Source of the DNA: Ahrensia sp.
Lineage (GTDB): Bacteria > Pseudomonadota > Alphaproteobacteria > Rhizobiales > Rhizobiaceae
DNA length: 64,000 nucleotides
Direction: 5' to 3'
NCBI GenBank assembly: GCA_002706335.1
Contig: PAKZ01000027.1
Span: 1 to 64,000, forward strand
Shown here one piece after another: positions 1-7,301 of the stretch (position 1 is the first letter of the stretch; the number at the start of each line of letters is the position of its first letter). The notes below the pieces were generated by a model. That model had not been told where the DNA came from, ran no database searches, and saw nothing but the letters and a program-made list of their open reading frames with translations. The position numbers were made by a program, and so were the translations under genes.

Positions 1-498
1 GAACGGATCGAACAGCGCGAAGGCGGGGATGGTGTCGCTCGATGCGGCGTCGACGGCTCTTCGCGGCGACTTGGCAAGGACGCCATCCGTGGTGCTCGGA
101 TTTAACCCGAGGATGACCCGAGGCGCCACTCCGTGAGGCTGGAGGCTGCCGCTGATGTCCGAAGGTGTTGCTTCATTCTCGATCTTCGAAGATGTCTTGG
201 GCTCTCCGGAATGGGTCCTCGGGTCAGGCCCGAGGATGACGGAGTTTGGTGGCTGGCTTTCGCGCTCTTTGGCTGGAGGCATGGTGATCGTCACCAGCTT
301 GCAGGCGGCCATGGCGATGAGGCGGCGGGCGGCGAATTCGGCGGGGCGGAGGATCGCGAGGATGCGCAGATAGAGATGGCGCGGCAAGGTATCGGCCTTT
401 CGCCCCGCCTGGATCCCGGCCATGGCGATCAGCCGGAATGCGATGTCGCACAATATCTCGCAATTGCGATCGATCGCCCCGCGCCAGTTGAACTCCAT
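1..498 (-). CDS. hypothetical protein, partial (runs off left edge)
   Basis: From the ATG at 498 the minus strand stays open for 166 codons to the window edge, so the C-terminus is missing. A purine-rich stretch (GGAGGCAAGGC) lies just upstream. The first ~75 residues are cohesive: an N-terminal MEFNWRGAID, then hydrophobic and basic stretches (LPRHLYLRILAILRPAEFAARRLI) of a kind I associate with small uncharacterised rhizobial proteins. The rest is low-complexity and contains two products of a palindromic repeat, VILGPDPRT and VILGLNPST. No function can be assigned. The gene could be intact with insertions in a tolerant tail, or decaying. Confidence 0.6.
   Translation of the reverse strand, partial: MEFNWRGAIDRNCEILCDIAFRLIAMAGIQAGRKADTLPRHLYLRILAILRPAEFAARRLIAMAACKLVTITMPPAKERESQPPNSVILGPDPRTHSGEPKTSSKIENEATPSDISGSLQPHGVAPRVILGLNPSTTDGVLAKSPRRAVDAASSDTIPAFALFDPF
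93..118. repeat. palindromic repeat, copy 1
   Basis: TGCTCGGATTTAACCCGAGGATGACC is a diverged copy of the palindrome at 215-242 (shared core ...CCCGAGGATGAC). It lies in frame within the partial gene on the minus strand and is read there as VILGLNPS. The left arm has diverged (CTCGGATT), so the stem is weaker than in the other copy. Confidence 0.6.
215..242. repeat. palindromic repeat, copy 2
   Basis: A palindrome with arms CCTCGGG and CCCGAGG around TCAGG, flanked by GATGACGG. It matches the general form of short interspersed palindromes abundant in Rhizobiales genomes (from memory). It sits inside the reading frame of the partial gene on the minus strand and adds VILGPDPRT to the protein. 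Confidence 0.65.
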
Positions 499-641
499 GC
501 CTTGCCTCCGGTTGGTGCCGGGATTGTGAGGGGCGTTTCGGGGGCGGTGGATGAAAAGCGGGTCGACTGCAGAGAATAGCGAGTAGAAAGAGGGGGTTGG
601 AAGAATGGCGGCGGGAAATAGTCCACCGGGGATACTCTGCT

Positions 642-656
642 TGTCGCTTCGCGACA
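642..656. repeat. short hairpin repeat TGTCGC-TTC-GCGACA
   Basis: Perfect 6-bp inverted repeat with a 3-base loop in the non-coding gap between the two divergent genes at 498 and 778. The flanking CTGCTTG...CCCCC suggests a small interspersed repeat, but no second copy is visible in this window. Confidence 0.35.
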
Positions 657-714
657 CCCCCTACCCTTTATCCCCGCTGCCCAGCATGCGGCTTTTTCGC
701 AGCCTTAAACTTGA

Positions 715-749
715 CCCCACGAAACCTCTGGGCCAGTTTTCGCGTGGGG
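715..749 (+). promoter_or_regulatory. inverted repeat in leader of L,D-transpeptidase gene
   Basis: CCCCACG at 715-721 pairs with CGTGGGG at 743-749 across a 21-base spacer, and adjoining AAA/TTT can extend the stem. It lies 28 bases upstream of the ATG at 778. It could be an mRNA leader hairpin or an operator. The ribosome binding site (GGAGAA) is outside the stem, so direct sequestration is not obvious. Confidence 0.35.
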
Positions 750-777
750 CGCAAGAGGAACGAATCTGGAGAATTGC

Positions 778-1410
778 ATGAGGAAGGTTCTGATATCGGC
801 GCTCACGGTCGTCGCGGTCGCACTCGCCGGCGTAACCGGCAGCGGAATATCGGCGCGGGCGGAGATCCAGCTGCATGAACTCCTCTTCAAGCCGAAGAAG
901 GAACGCGAGCAATACCGGCGGGAAACCCGCACGCAGTCCTACCGGATGTCCGACAAGTCGCCGATCCGCCGCCGCGAGGTGAGGTTCGACGGCTATCCTG
1001 TCGGCACGATCGTTATCGATACGTCTGACCGCCGCCTCTATCACGTGACCAAACCGGGCCGCGCGCTGGCCTATGGCGTCGGCGTGGGCCGCGAGGGCTT
1101 TACCTGGACCGGCAAGAACCGGATCACCCGCAAGGCCGAGTGGCCGGGCTGGACGCCGCCTGCGAGCATGCGCGCCCGCGAAAAGGCCAAGGGCCGCATC
1201 CTGCCGGCCTATATGCCGGGCGGCCCGAACAATCCTCTCGGCGCACGCGCCATGTATATCGGCACGACCCTTTACCGTATCCACGGCACCAATCAGCCCT
1301 GGACGATCGGCCAGGCGATGTCGTCGGGTTGCATCCGCATGGCCAATGACGACGTGAAGCACCTCTACAGCCGCGTCAAAGTCGGTACGCGGGTCGTGGT
1401 GCGGAACTAG
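778..1410 (+). CDS. L,D-transpeptidase (YkuD/ErfK family)
   Basis: 210-residue exported enzyme that forms 3-3 crosslinks in peptidoglycan or anchors proteins to it, acting in the periplasm. A signal peptide covers residues 1 to about 28 (hydrophobic ALTVVAVALAGVTG, ends ARA). The YkuD domain spans about 75-210; the motif HGTNQPWTIGQAMSSGCIRM holds the conserved His (about 169) and the catalytic Cys (about 185) in the family's H-x(n)-S-x-G-C-x-R/N pattern. GGAGAA precedes the ATG. Short single-domain versions like this occur in many copies in Rhizobiales, so the specific crosslinking role is unknown. Confidence 0.9.
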   Translation: MRKVLISALTVVAVALAGVTGSGISARAEIQLHELLFKPKKEREQYRRETRTQSYRMSDKSPIRRREVRFDGYPVGTIVIDTSDRRLYHVTKPGRALAYGVGVGREGFTWTGKNRITRKAEWPGWTPPASMRAREKAKGRILPAYMPGGPNNPLGARAMYIGTTLYRIHGTNQPWTIGQAMSSGCIRMANDDVKHLYSRVKVGTRVVVRN

Positions 1411-1421
1411 CGGGCGAACCG

Positions 1422-1820
1422 GTGAAACGCGGTTACAAGGCGCTTCTGGACGAGGCCAATGCGGCAATCGAGGCCGTATCGCCGGCCGAAGCCTCACAAC
1501 TCGCCGGGGACGACGACGTCGTCCTCGTCGATATCCGCGACATCCGCGAATTGCAGCGCGAGGGCCGCGTACCGGGCGCGGTCCACGCTCCGCGCGGCAT
1601 GCTGGAATTCTGGGTCGATCCGGAAAGCCCCTATCACAGGGAGGTCTTTGCTTCCGGCAAGACCTTCATCTTCTTCTGCGCCGCCGGCTGGCGCTCGGCG
1701 CTGGCGACCAAGACCGTTCAGGACATGGGGCTGACGCCGGTGAAACATATCGAAGGCGGTTTCGGCGCATGGCGCGAAGCGGGTTTGCCGATCGACCTGC
1801 CGTCCGAAAAGGCAGGCTGA
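1422..1820 (+). CDS. rhodanese-like domain protein
   Basis: 132-residue single-domain cytoplasmic rhodanese (sulfurtransferase fold). Residues about 20-125 carry the domain, with the VLVDIRD strand and the active-site loop CAAGWRS; the catalytic cysteine, about residue 86, would carry a persulfide. The GTG start at 1422 is 11 bases after the preceding stop, so it may be co-transcribed with the L,D-transpeptidase gene. The sulfur acceptor is unknown. Residue 1 could alternatively be a later start, but no better one is seen. Confidence 0.88.
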   Translation: MKRGYKALLDEANAAIEAVSPAEASQLAGDDDVVLVDIRDIRELQREGRVPGAVHAPRGMLEFWVDPESPYHREVFASGKTFIFFCAAGWRSALATKTVQDMGLTPVKHIEGGFGAWREAGLPIDLPSEKAG

Positions 1821-1823
1821 CCG

Positions 1824-2444
1824 CTACCACATGGTCTTTGCGGCGCGCCCGGCCCAATCCCGGTCGTAGGTTTCGGAATCGAAGACGCCCTCGGACCGCT
1901 CCTTGAGGATATCGCCCGCCGTGGGGATCGATTTCGGGTCGACATGCTGCGCCGGGTTCCACAGATCGGCGCGCAGAACGGCCCGGCCGCATTGCGTGTA
2001 GATCTCGTCGACGGTCACCACGACCGCGGAGCGCGGCAGCTTGCCGTCCTTCTCGAAGCTCGCCAGCAGGTCCGGATCGACGGTGACGATGGCGGTGCCG
2101 TTCATGCGGATCGTCGTGACAGAGCCCGGAATGAGGAAGAGCAGCGCGACGCGCGGATCGCGCACGATGTTGCGCAGGCTGTCCATGCGGTTATTGCCGC
2201 GCCGGTCCGGGATCGCCAGCCGCTTGTCGTCGAGGACGCGGAACAACCCGCCGAGTTCGCCGCGCGGCGAACAGTCGAGCCCTTCGGGACCGGCGGTCGC
2301 CAGCGTGAAGAAGGGCGAGGCCTCGAGGAAACGTCGATATTGCGGCGTGATCCGGTCAGCGACCTTGAGGAGAGACGCCTCCCCCGGCTGGCCGTAAAGC
2401 GCTTCCAGTTCGGCTTCGGTGGTCACAGGCGCATAGGCGCTCAT
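1824..2444 (-). CDS. PPOX-class FMN-dependent flavoprotein (DR_2398-type)
   Basis: 206 residues of the pyridoxamine-5'-phosphate-oxidase-like split-barrel fold. Visible features are FFTLATAGPEGLDCSPRGE, the flavin-binding IPDRRGNNRMDSLRNI segment and the C-terminal DRDWAGRAAKTMW, which resemble the 'probable FMN-dependent enzyme, DR_2398 family'. The frame is open further upstream, but the ATG at 2444 is chosen because it overlaps the upstream gene's stop as ATGA and everything before it is that gene's shadow. Substrate unknown; it is not the PLP-pathway PdxH. Confidence 0.85.
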   Translation of the reverse strand: MSAYAPVTTEAELEALYGQPGEASLLKVADRITPQYRRFLEASPFFTLATAGPEGLDCSPRGELGGLFRVLDDKRLAIPDRRGNNRMDSLRNIVRDPRVALLFLIPGSVTTIRMNGTAIVTVDPDLLASFEKDGKLPRSAVVVTVDEIYTQCGRAVLRADLWNPAQHVDPKSIPTAGDILKERSEGVFDSETYDRDWAGRAAKTMW

Positions 2445-2800
2445 CGGCTCAGCCCCTTCTCCTGCAATTCGTCGAGATGCTCCTGCCACAGGGCCTCCCT
2501 GTCGCGGCCGAGCCGCGCGAGATAGGTCCATGTGAAGATGCCGGTATCGTGCCGGTCGTCGAAGACGATGCGCACCGCGTAATTGCCGATCGGGACCATT
2601 TCGGAGATCGTGATATCGCGCTTGCCCCAGACGGTGATGCGCTGCTCCGGCGAATGGCCCTGCACTTCCGCCGATGGCGACAGCACCCGCAGCATTTCCG
2701 CGGAAATCTCGAAAGCCTCGCCGGAATTGAAGGTGATTTTCAGGCTTTTGCGGTCCTTTGCGACCCTCAGTTCCGTCGGCCAGATCGTCGTATCGCTCAT
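2441..2800 (-). CDS. DUF971 (gamma-butyrobetaine hydroxylase N-like) protein
   Basis: 119-residue protein beginning MSDTTIWPTEL, covering the DUF971 domain (LRVAKDRKSLKITF...FDDRHDTGIFTWTYLARL). This domain is the N-terminal zinc-binding part of gamma-butyrobetaine hydroxylase, but stand-alone copies are widespread and several have been linked to Fe-S or Mrp-related functions. The start at 2800 is preferred over one seven codons upstream. It overlaps the downstream PPOX gene by four bases (ATGA), implying coupled translation. Confidence 0.85.
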   Translation of the reverse strand: MSDTTIWPTELRVAKDRKSLKITFNSGEAFEISAEMLRVLSPSAEVQGHSPEQRITVWGKRDITISEMVPIGNYAVRIVFDDRHDTGIFTWTYLARLGRDREALWQEHLDELQEKGLSR

Positions 2801-2889
2801 TTCGGCCCCTTCGTGTCGCATTGCTCACCTTGACGCGACCGGCTATCGCATCAACATAGTGTGCAGGCAACAGGAAGCGTAGCATTCAC

Positions 2890-3915
2890 ATGACCGACGA
2901 CATTCTGATGACACCGCACGGCACGATGACCGACCCCTTTGGCCGGGACATCACCTATCTGCGCGTCTCGGTGACGGACCGCTGCGACTTCCGCTGCACC
3001 TATTGCATGGCGGAACACATGACCTTCCTGCCCAAGAAGGACCTGCTGACGCTGGAAGAACTGGACCGGCTGTGCACGGTCTTCATCGAGAAGGGCGTGA
3101 AGAAATTGCGGCTGACCGGCGGCGAACCGCTGGTGCGCAAGAACATCATGCATCTGGTCGAGCAGCTTGGACGCCACCTGAAATCCGGCGCGCTGGAGGA
3201 ACTGACGCTGACGACCAACGGGTCGCAGCTGACCAAGTACGCCGCCGCGCTTTACGAGCACGGCGTGCGCCGGATCAACGTGTCGATCGACACGCTCGAT
3301 CCCGAAAAATTCCGCCAGATCACCCGCTGGGGCGATCTTTCCCGCGTGCTCGACGGTATCAGGGCCGCACAAGACGCCGGGTTGAAGATCAAGCTCAATG
3401 CGGTGGCGCTGAAGGATTTCAACGACACCGAAATTCCGGACATGCTGCGCTGGGCTCACGGCCAGGGCATGGACATGACCGTCATCGAAACTATGCCCAT
3501 GGGCGAGATCGAAGAGGATCGCACCGACCGCTACCTGCCGCTGTCGATGCTGCGCGCGGACCTCGAAAAGCAGTTCACGCTGACCGACATACCGTTCAAG
3601 ACCGGCGGCCCGGCGCGCTATGTCGAGGTAAAGGAGACCGGCGGCAAGCTCGGCTTCATCACCCCGATGACGCATAATTTCTGTGAAAGTTGCAATCGCG
3701 TGCGCCTGACCTGCACCGGCACGCTGTTCATGTGCCTCGGCCAGGACGACGCAGCGGACCTGCGCGCGCCGCTGCGCGCCTCGGAAGGCAACGAGCTTCT
3801 TTCGAATGCGATCGACGAGGCGATCGGCCGCAAACCCAAGGGCCATGATTTCGTGATCGACCGGCGCACAAGGCGCCCTTCCGTCTCGCGCCACATGAGC
3901 GTCACGGGCGGGTGA
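2890..3915 (+). CDS. moaA: GTP 3',8-cyclase, molybdenum cofactor synthesis
   Basis: Radical-SAM enzyme for the first step of molybdopterin synthesis, GTP to 3',8-cyclo-7,8-dihydro-GTP. 341 residues, the usual length. The N-terminal [4Fe-4S] cluster motif CDFRCTYC places cysteines at 32, 36 and 39; the second cluster is [13 protein letters not shown]...CL near residues 260-285; the protein ends in VTGG, the Gly-Gly tail needed for activity. An alternative start at the second Met (residue 7) is possible. mobA and mobB lie 5 kb downstream; moaBCDE are not in the window. It overlaps the next gene by one base. Confidence 0.97.
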   Translation: MTDDILMTPHGTMTDPFGRDITYLRVSVTDRCDFRCTYCMAEHMTFLPKKDLLTLEELDRLCTVFIEKGVKKLRLTGGEPLVRKNIMHLVEQLGRHLKSGALEELTLTTNGSQLTKYAAALYEHGVRRINVSIDTLDPEKFRQITRWGDLSRVLDGIRAAQDAGLKIKLNAVALKDFNDTEIPDMLRWAHGQGMDMTVIETMPMGEIEEDRTDRYLPLSMLRADLEKQFTLTDIPFKTGGPARYVEVKETGGKLGFITPMTHNFCESCNRVRLTCTGTLFMCLGQDDAADLRAPLRASEGNELLSNAIDEAIGRKPKGHDFVIDRRTRRPSVSRHMSVTGG

Positions 3916-4391
3916 TGCCGGCGCGCTTTCTCGCCGTCCTCCTTGTGGTCCTCGGCACCGCGGCGGCACAGGCCGACAGCCTGACCTATGTGAACGACCG
4001 GTTCGGAACCACCCTTACCTTTCCCGTCGACATATTCGACAGGATCGACCCGCCCCCGGCCAATGGCGACGGCCGGCGCTTCCGGTCGGAAGACGGCGCC
4101 GAACTCGCGGCATACGGCCAGTTCAACACGCTCGACCAGACACCCGACACGCTGATCCAATGGGAAACCGGCATGGTCAAGGAGAATGGCGGCTCGGTGA
4201 CCTACTCCGCGTCGGGCAAAGACTGGGCCGTCATTTCCGGGAAACAGGGCGGTGACACCTTCTACCGCCGACACGAGTTCTCCAGCGACGGATCGGTGAT
4301 CCATTCGATGGAAATGCGCTATCCGGCGCTGGCTTCGTCCATATACGACAATCTCGTCGGCCAGATCGCCGGCTCACTGGAGGGATCATGA
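3915..4391 (+). CDS. exported hypothetical protein
   Basis: 158 residues starting at the ATG that overlaps the moaA stop (TGATG); a GTG one codon earlier is also possible. The signal peptide is residues 1 to about 20 (FLAVLLVVLGTAAAQA). The mature part starts DSLTYVNDRFGTTLTFP and looks like a small periplasmic beta-rich protein, a type often found as 'hypothetical' in Rhizobiales. No catalytic motif is recognised. It is translationally coupled to both neighbours, but a link to molybdenum cofactor is not established. Confidence 0.75.
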   Translation: MPARFLAVLLVVLGTAAAQADSLTYVNDRFGTTLTFPVDIFDRIDPPPANGDGRRFRSEDGAELAAYGQFNTLDQTPDTLIQWETGMVKENGGSVTYSASGKDWAVISGKQGGDTFYRRHEFSSDGSVIHSMEMRYPALASSIYDNLVGQIAGSLEGS

Positions 4392-4996
4392 TCCGCCGTT
4401 CCATAGTCGCCGCGCTGTTGATCGGCGCGGCCGTGACGACCGCCAGAGCCGAGGACGAGATCGGTCTGCTGTCGCCGCCCCAACTCCTCGAACTCGCCAA
4501 GGCAACCTACAAGGGTGAAATCTGCTGGTGGGATACGGTGGAGGCAAATATCGAGGATTTCGGCTCCTGGGAGCTGACCTTCCGCTACGACTATGAGGCG
4601 GAGGACGGGCCCGACCGCACCGCGCGTCTCTACCAGATGCCATGCAGCTACGGCGCCTACAATGTCGGCTCGCTGTTCTTCTTCCAGACGGAGTTCGAAG
4701 GCCTCGTGCCGCTGCATTTCGCCCAGCCGGAACTCCACATCGAATATGACGGCGATGACGACGCGGTCGTCAAATCCATCGGCGTGATCGGATTCCAGAC
4801 GACCTATTCGCTCGTCAATGCGGAGTTCGACGAGGAGACCCGCACGATCCGGAGCTTTTCCAAGTGGCGCGGCATTGGCGATGCGTCTTCCTCGGGGACC
4901 TGGAATTTCATCGACGGGCACTTCGTCCTGACGCGGTTCGATGTCGACGCATCCTATGATGGCGAAAGCACGCCACAGACGATATACGGACACTAA
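4388..4996 (+). CDS. exported DUF1176-like protein
   Basis: 202 residues with a clear signal peptide (MIRRSIVAALLIGAAVTTARA, cleavage near 21). Two cysteines in the mature region (EICWWD and QMPCSYG) could form a disulfide. The C-terminal segment GTWNFIDGHFVLTRFDVDASYDG resembles the end of DUF1176 proteins. Overlaps the preceding exported gene by four bases (ATGA), so moaA and the two exported genes form one translationally linked unit. Function unknown. Confidence 0.72.
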   Translation: MIRRSIVAALLIGAAVTTARAEDEIGLLSPPQLLELAKATYKGEICWWDTVEANIEDFGSWELTFRYDYEAEDGPDRTARLYQMPCSYGAYNVGSLFFFQTEFEGLVPLHFAQPELHIEYDGDDDAVVKSIGVIGFQTTYSLVNAEFDEETRTIRSFSKWRGIGDASSSGTWNFIDGHFVLTRFDVDASYDGESTPQTIYGH

Positions 4997-5038
4997 TCCG
5001 CTCGTCCGCTTCCCGCTTCCTCGTTCCGCTCGGTCCCC

Positions 5039-5962
5039 ATGTCGCTATCCGTCAATATGCGATCCTCGCTCCTCATGGCCGCGGCCATGGCCGGCTTCAC
5101 CACCAATGACGCGCTGGTGAAGATGCTCGGCGGCACGGTTGGTGCGGGCCAGATCATGATGGTGCGCGGCGCGATCATGCTCGCCGCCATGCTGCTCTTT
5201 GTCCGAATCGCACGTACGCCCATGCCGATCCGACGCGCGATGACGGGCGCAATGGCGCTGCGGGCCGCCGGCGAGGTGATCGGCACGGTGTTCTTTCTCT
5301 TCGCGCTGTTCCACATGCCAATCGCCAATGTCTCGGCGGTGCTGCAGGCGCTGCCGCTTGCCGTGACCCTTGGTGCGGCGCTGGTGCTGAAGGAGCCGGT
5401 CGGCATCCGACGACTGTCGGCGATCCTGATCGGTTTCGGCGGCGTCGTGCTGATCATTCGTCCGGGCATGGAGGGTTTCACCGTCTATTCGCTCGCGGCC
5501 CTGGCCACGGTGGCATTCGCCGCCATGCGCGATCTGGCGACCCGAAGACTGCCGACCGGCCTTCCGACGCTGACTTTCTCGCTGCTGACAACGGTCGCGG
5601 TCACGGCGACGGGCGCGGTCATGATGATGTTCTCGGGCGGTTGGAAACCGCTGCAGCTTGGCGACCTCGGCCTTCTGTGCGGCTCCGCCTTGTTCCTCAT
5701 CATCGCCTATCAATGCGTGATCCTGGCGCTGCGCGACGGCGACATCCACGTCGTCGCTCCCTTCCGCTATGCGAGCCTGGTCTGGGCGATCATTCTCGGA
5801 ATCGTACTGTTCGGCGAATGGCCGGACGCGCTGACGCTGATCGGTGCGGGCATCATCGTCGCCACCGGGCTCTACACGCTTCATCGCGAAATGGTGGTGG
5901 CGAAGCGCGCGGCGTCGGCCAATATCTCTGCCGCGTCTCCGCCGCCCGCACGCGGCACGTGA
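5039..5962 (+). CDS. DMT-superfamily EamA exporter, copy 1
   Basis: 307-residue inner-membrane protein with about ten hydrophobic segments, made of two EamA repeats (about 10-140 and 150-285). The motif IANVSAVLQALPLAVTLGAALVLKEPVG is typical of drug/metabolite exporters. Substrate unknown. A closely similar paralogue lies 394 bases downstream. The ATG is 42 bases after the preceding stop. Confidence 0.9.
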   Translation: MSLSVNMRSSLLMAAAMAGFTTNDALVKMLGGTVGAGQIMMVRGAIMLAAMLLFVRIARTPMPIRRAMTGAMALRAAGEVIGTVFFLFALFHMPIANVSAVLQALPLAVTLGAALVLKEPVGIRRLSAILIGFGGVVLIIRPGMEGFTVYSLAALATVAFAAMRDLATRRLPTGLPTLTFSLLTTVAVTATGAVMMMFSGGWKPLQLGDLGLLCGSALFLIIAYQCVILALRDGDIHVVAPFRYASLVWAIILGIVLFGEWPDALTLIGAGIIVATGLYTLHREMVVAKRAASANISAASPPPARGT

Positions 5963-6051
5963 GACGCCCCGGGGCCGCCCTCCGCATGGCTGCCCCCTGC
6001 AATTAGCATAACACAACCCGCGAAATTGGCGCATAGACACCCCATCTGATG

Positions 6052-6085
6052 TTGCAACGCAGCAGACGAAGTTGCTGCATCGCAA
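6052..6085 (+). promoter_or_regulatory. imperfect hairpin upstream of small ORF
   Basis: TTGCAACGCAGCA and TGCTGCATCGCAA form an imperfect stem around GACGAAGT. It lies 24 bases before the small gene's ATG at 6109, within an AT-richer leader. It is not followed by a T-run on the plus strand, so a terminator is unlikely. It may be a leader structure or operator. Confidence 0.3.
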
Positions 6086-6108
6086 GAAAAGAAGAAATGG
6101 AAAGAAAA

Positions 6109-6234
6109 ATGTCCGTCAAGAAACGCAACGAAACCGCTATCGACCCGCGCGAAATGGAAACCATCATCGCCCGCGCCCGCCGCGAACGCGACGCCCATCT
6201 GCGCAACTTCATCGGCTCGCTGTTCGGTCGCTAA
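6109..6234 (+). CDS. small basic hypothetical protein (41 aa)
   Basis: MSVKKRNETAIDPREMETII followed by ARARRERDAHLRNFIGSLFGR. The ATG at 6109 is preceded by GGAAAG; an ATG four codons earlier (6097) is the alternative. The helical, Arg-rich DPREME...ARRERDAHLRNF pattern resembles short conserved alphaproteobacterial proteins of unknown function that end in an amphipathic helix. It sits between two paralogous exporters, with leader structures on both sides. Confidence 0.6.
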   Translation: MSVKKRNETAIDPREMETIIARARRERDAHLRNFIGSLFGR

Positions 6235-6300
6235 CCGCCGAATCTGACCGGCCCCGCCTTCTGGAAGGGCGAGCATTCGCGGCGTGACCCGACGCGCCGT

Positions 6301-6326
6301 GTGCGGTATGGCTCACCATACTGCAC
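6301..6326. promoter_or_regulatory. inverted repeat before second EamA gene
   Basis: GTGCGGTATGG-CTCA-CCATACTGCAC: an 11-bp stem with one G-T mismatch and a 4-base loop, ending 30 bases upstream of the ATG at 6357. The trailing ATTGCCCTTTTCC is pyrimidine-rich. It could terminate the small gene or act as an operator for the exporter; sequence alone does not decide. Confidence 0.5.
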
Positions 6327-6356
6327 ATTGCCCTTTTCCAGTGGCGGACCGGTTTC

Positions 6357-7301
6357 ATGACAAAGAATTTCTCCGGCGGCGAGACCCCGTCTCACTCCGC
6401 CGTGGGCGCGGACGCACTTGATGCGGCCAATCTGAAAGCGATCGCCTTTCTGTCGGCCTCCATGGCGTTCTTCGCCTTCGATGACATGTTCATCAAGCTG
6501 GCGTCCTCGAAAATTGGCGTCGGCCAGATCCTGACGATCCAGTCACTGCTCTCGATCCTCTATTTCGGCTATCTCGCCCGCAGGAGAGGTCAGCGCATCA
6601 CCCGCGCCGCGCTGCTTTCCCCTGCAATCGTCCTGCGCCATGTTGGCGACGTCGGCGGTGCTGTGTGCTTCGTCATCGCGCTGTCGCTGATGCCGATCAG
6701 CAACGCCTCCGCCATCTTGCAGGCGACACCGCTTGCCGTGACTCTCGGCGCGGCGTTGTTTTTGCGGGAAACCGTCGGCTGGCGCCGCTGGAGCGCAATT
6801 GTCGTCGGCTTCTTCGGCGTCCTGTTGGTGATCCGCCCCGGCATGCAGGGTTTCGAGACCGCTTCGCTCTTCGCGGTGGCGACCGTCGTCGGGCTGGCGA
6901 TTCGCGACTTGGGAACGAGGACCATCCCTCAAACGATCTCCACGGAGATGATCGCACTGGTCGCAAGCTGCCTGTTCCTCGTCACCGCGATCATTCTGCA
7001 AAGCGTCATGTCGCCCTGGCAGCTCATGTCCGCACGAACGACTGTTTATGTCCTGTCAGCCTCGATATGCGGGATTCTGGGCGTCCACCTGATCACGATC
7101 GCTCTGCGGATCGGGGAGATTTCGCTGGTCGCACCGTTTCGCTACGTGCGTGTCGTCATTGCAATTATTATCGGCATGGTTGTTTTCGAGGAGCGCCCGG
7201 ATATGTATACAATCGCGGGGACCGGGCTGATCGTCGCAAGCGGCCTTTACACCATTTATCGCGAACAGACCTCGAAACGCCGCAGATTACGCACTTCATG
7301 A
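6357..7301 (+). CDS. DMT-superfamily EamA exporter, copy 2
   Basis: 314-residue inner-membrane exporter with about ten hydrophobic segments and two EamA repeats. It is clearly a paralogue of the gene at 5039: MPISNASAILQATPLAVTLG and VIRPGMQGF line up with MPIANVSAVLQALPLAVTLG and IIRPGMEGF of copy 1. Its stop overlaps the next gene's start by four bases (ATGA), so the DMT and MFS exporters are probably co-expressed. Substrate unknown. Confidence 0.9.
   Translation: MTKNFSGGETPSHSAVGADALDAANLKAIAFLSASMAFFAFDDMFIKLASSKIGVGQILTIQSLLSILYFGYLARRRGQRITRAALLSPAIVLRHVGDVGGAVCFVIALSLMPISNASAILQATPLAVTLGAALFLRETVGWRRWSAIVVGFFGVLLVIRPGMQGFETASLFAVATVVGLAIRDLGTRTIPQTISTEMIALVASCLFLVTAIILQSVMSPWQLMSARTTVYVLSASICGILGVHLITIALRIGEISLVAPFRYVRVVIAIIIGMVVFEERPDMYTIAGTGLIVASGLYTIYREQTSKRRRLRTS

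Noticed and set aside
133-579. 148-codon plus-strand frame at the left end
   Set aside because: It is antisense to the partial minus-strand gene, which has a better start, a plausible ribosome site and a more protein-like N-terminus.
2851-3969. 372-codon open frame on the minus strand
   Set aside because: It lies entirely opposite moaA and is Arg/His/Gln-rich with no family features, as expected for the antisense shadow of a GC-rich gene.
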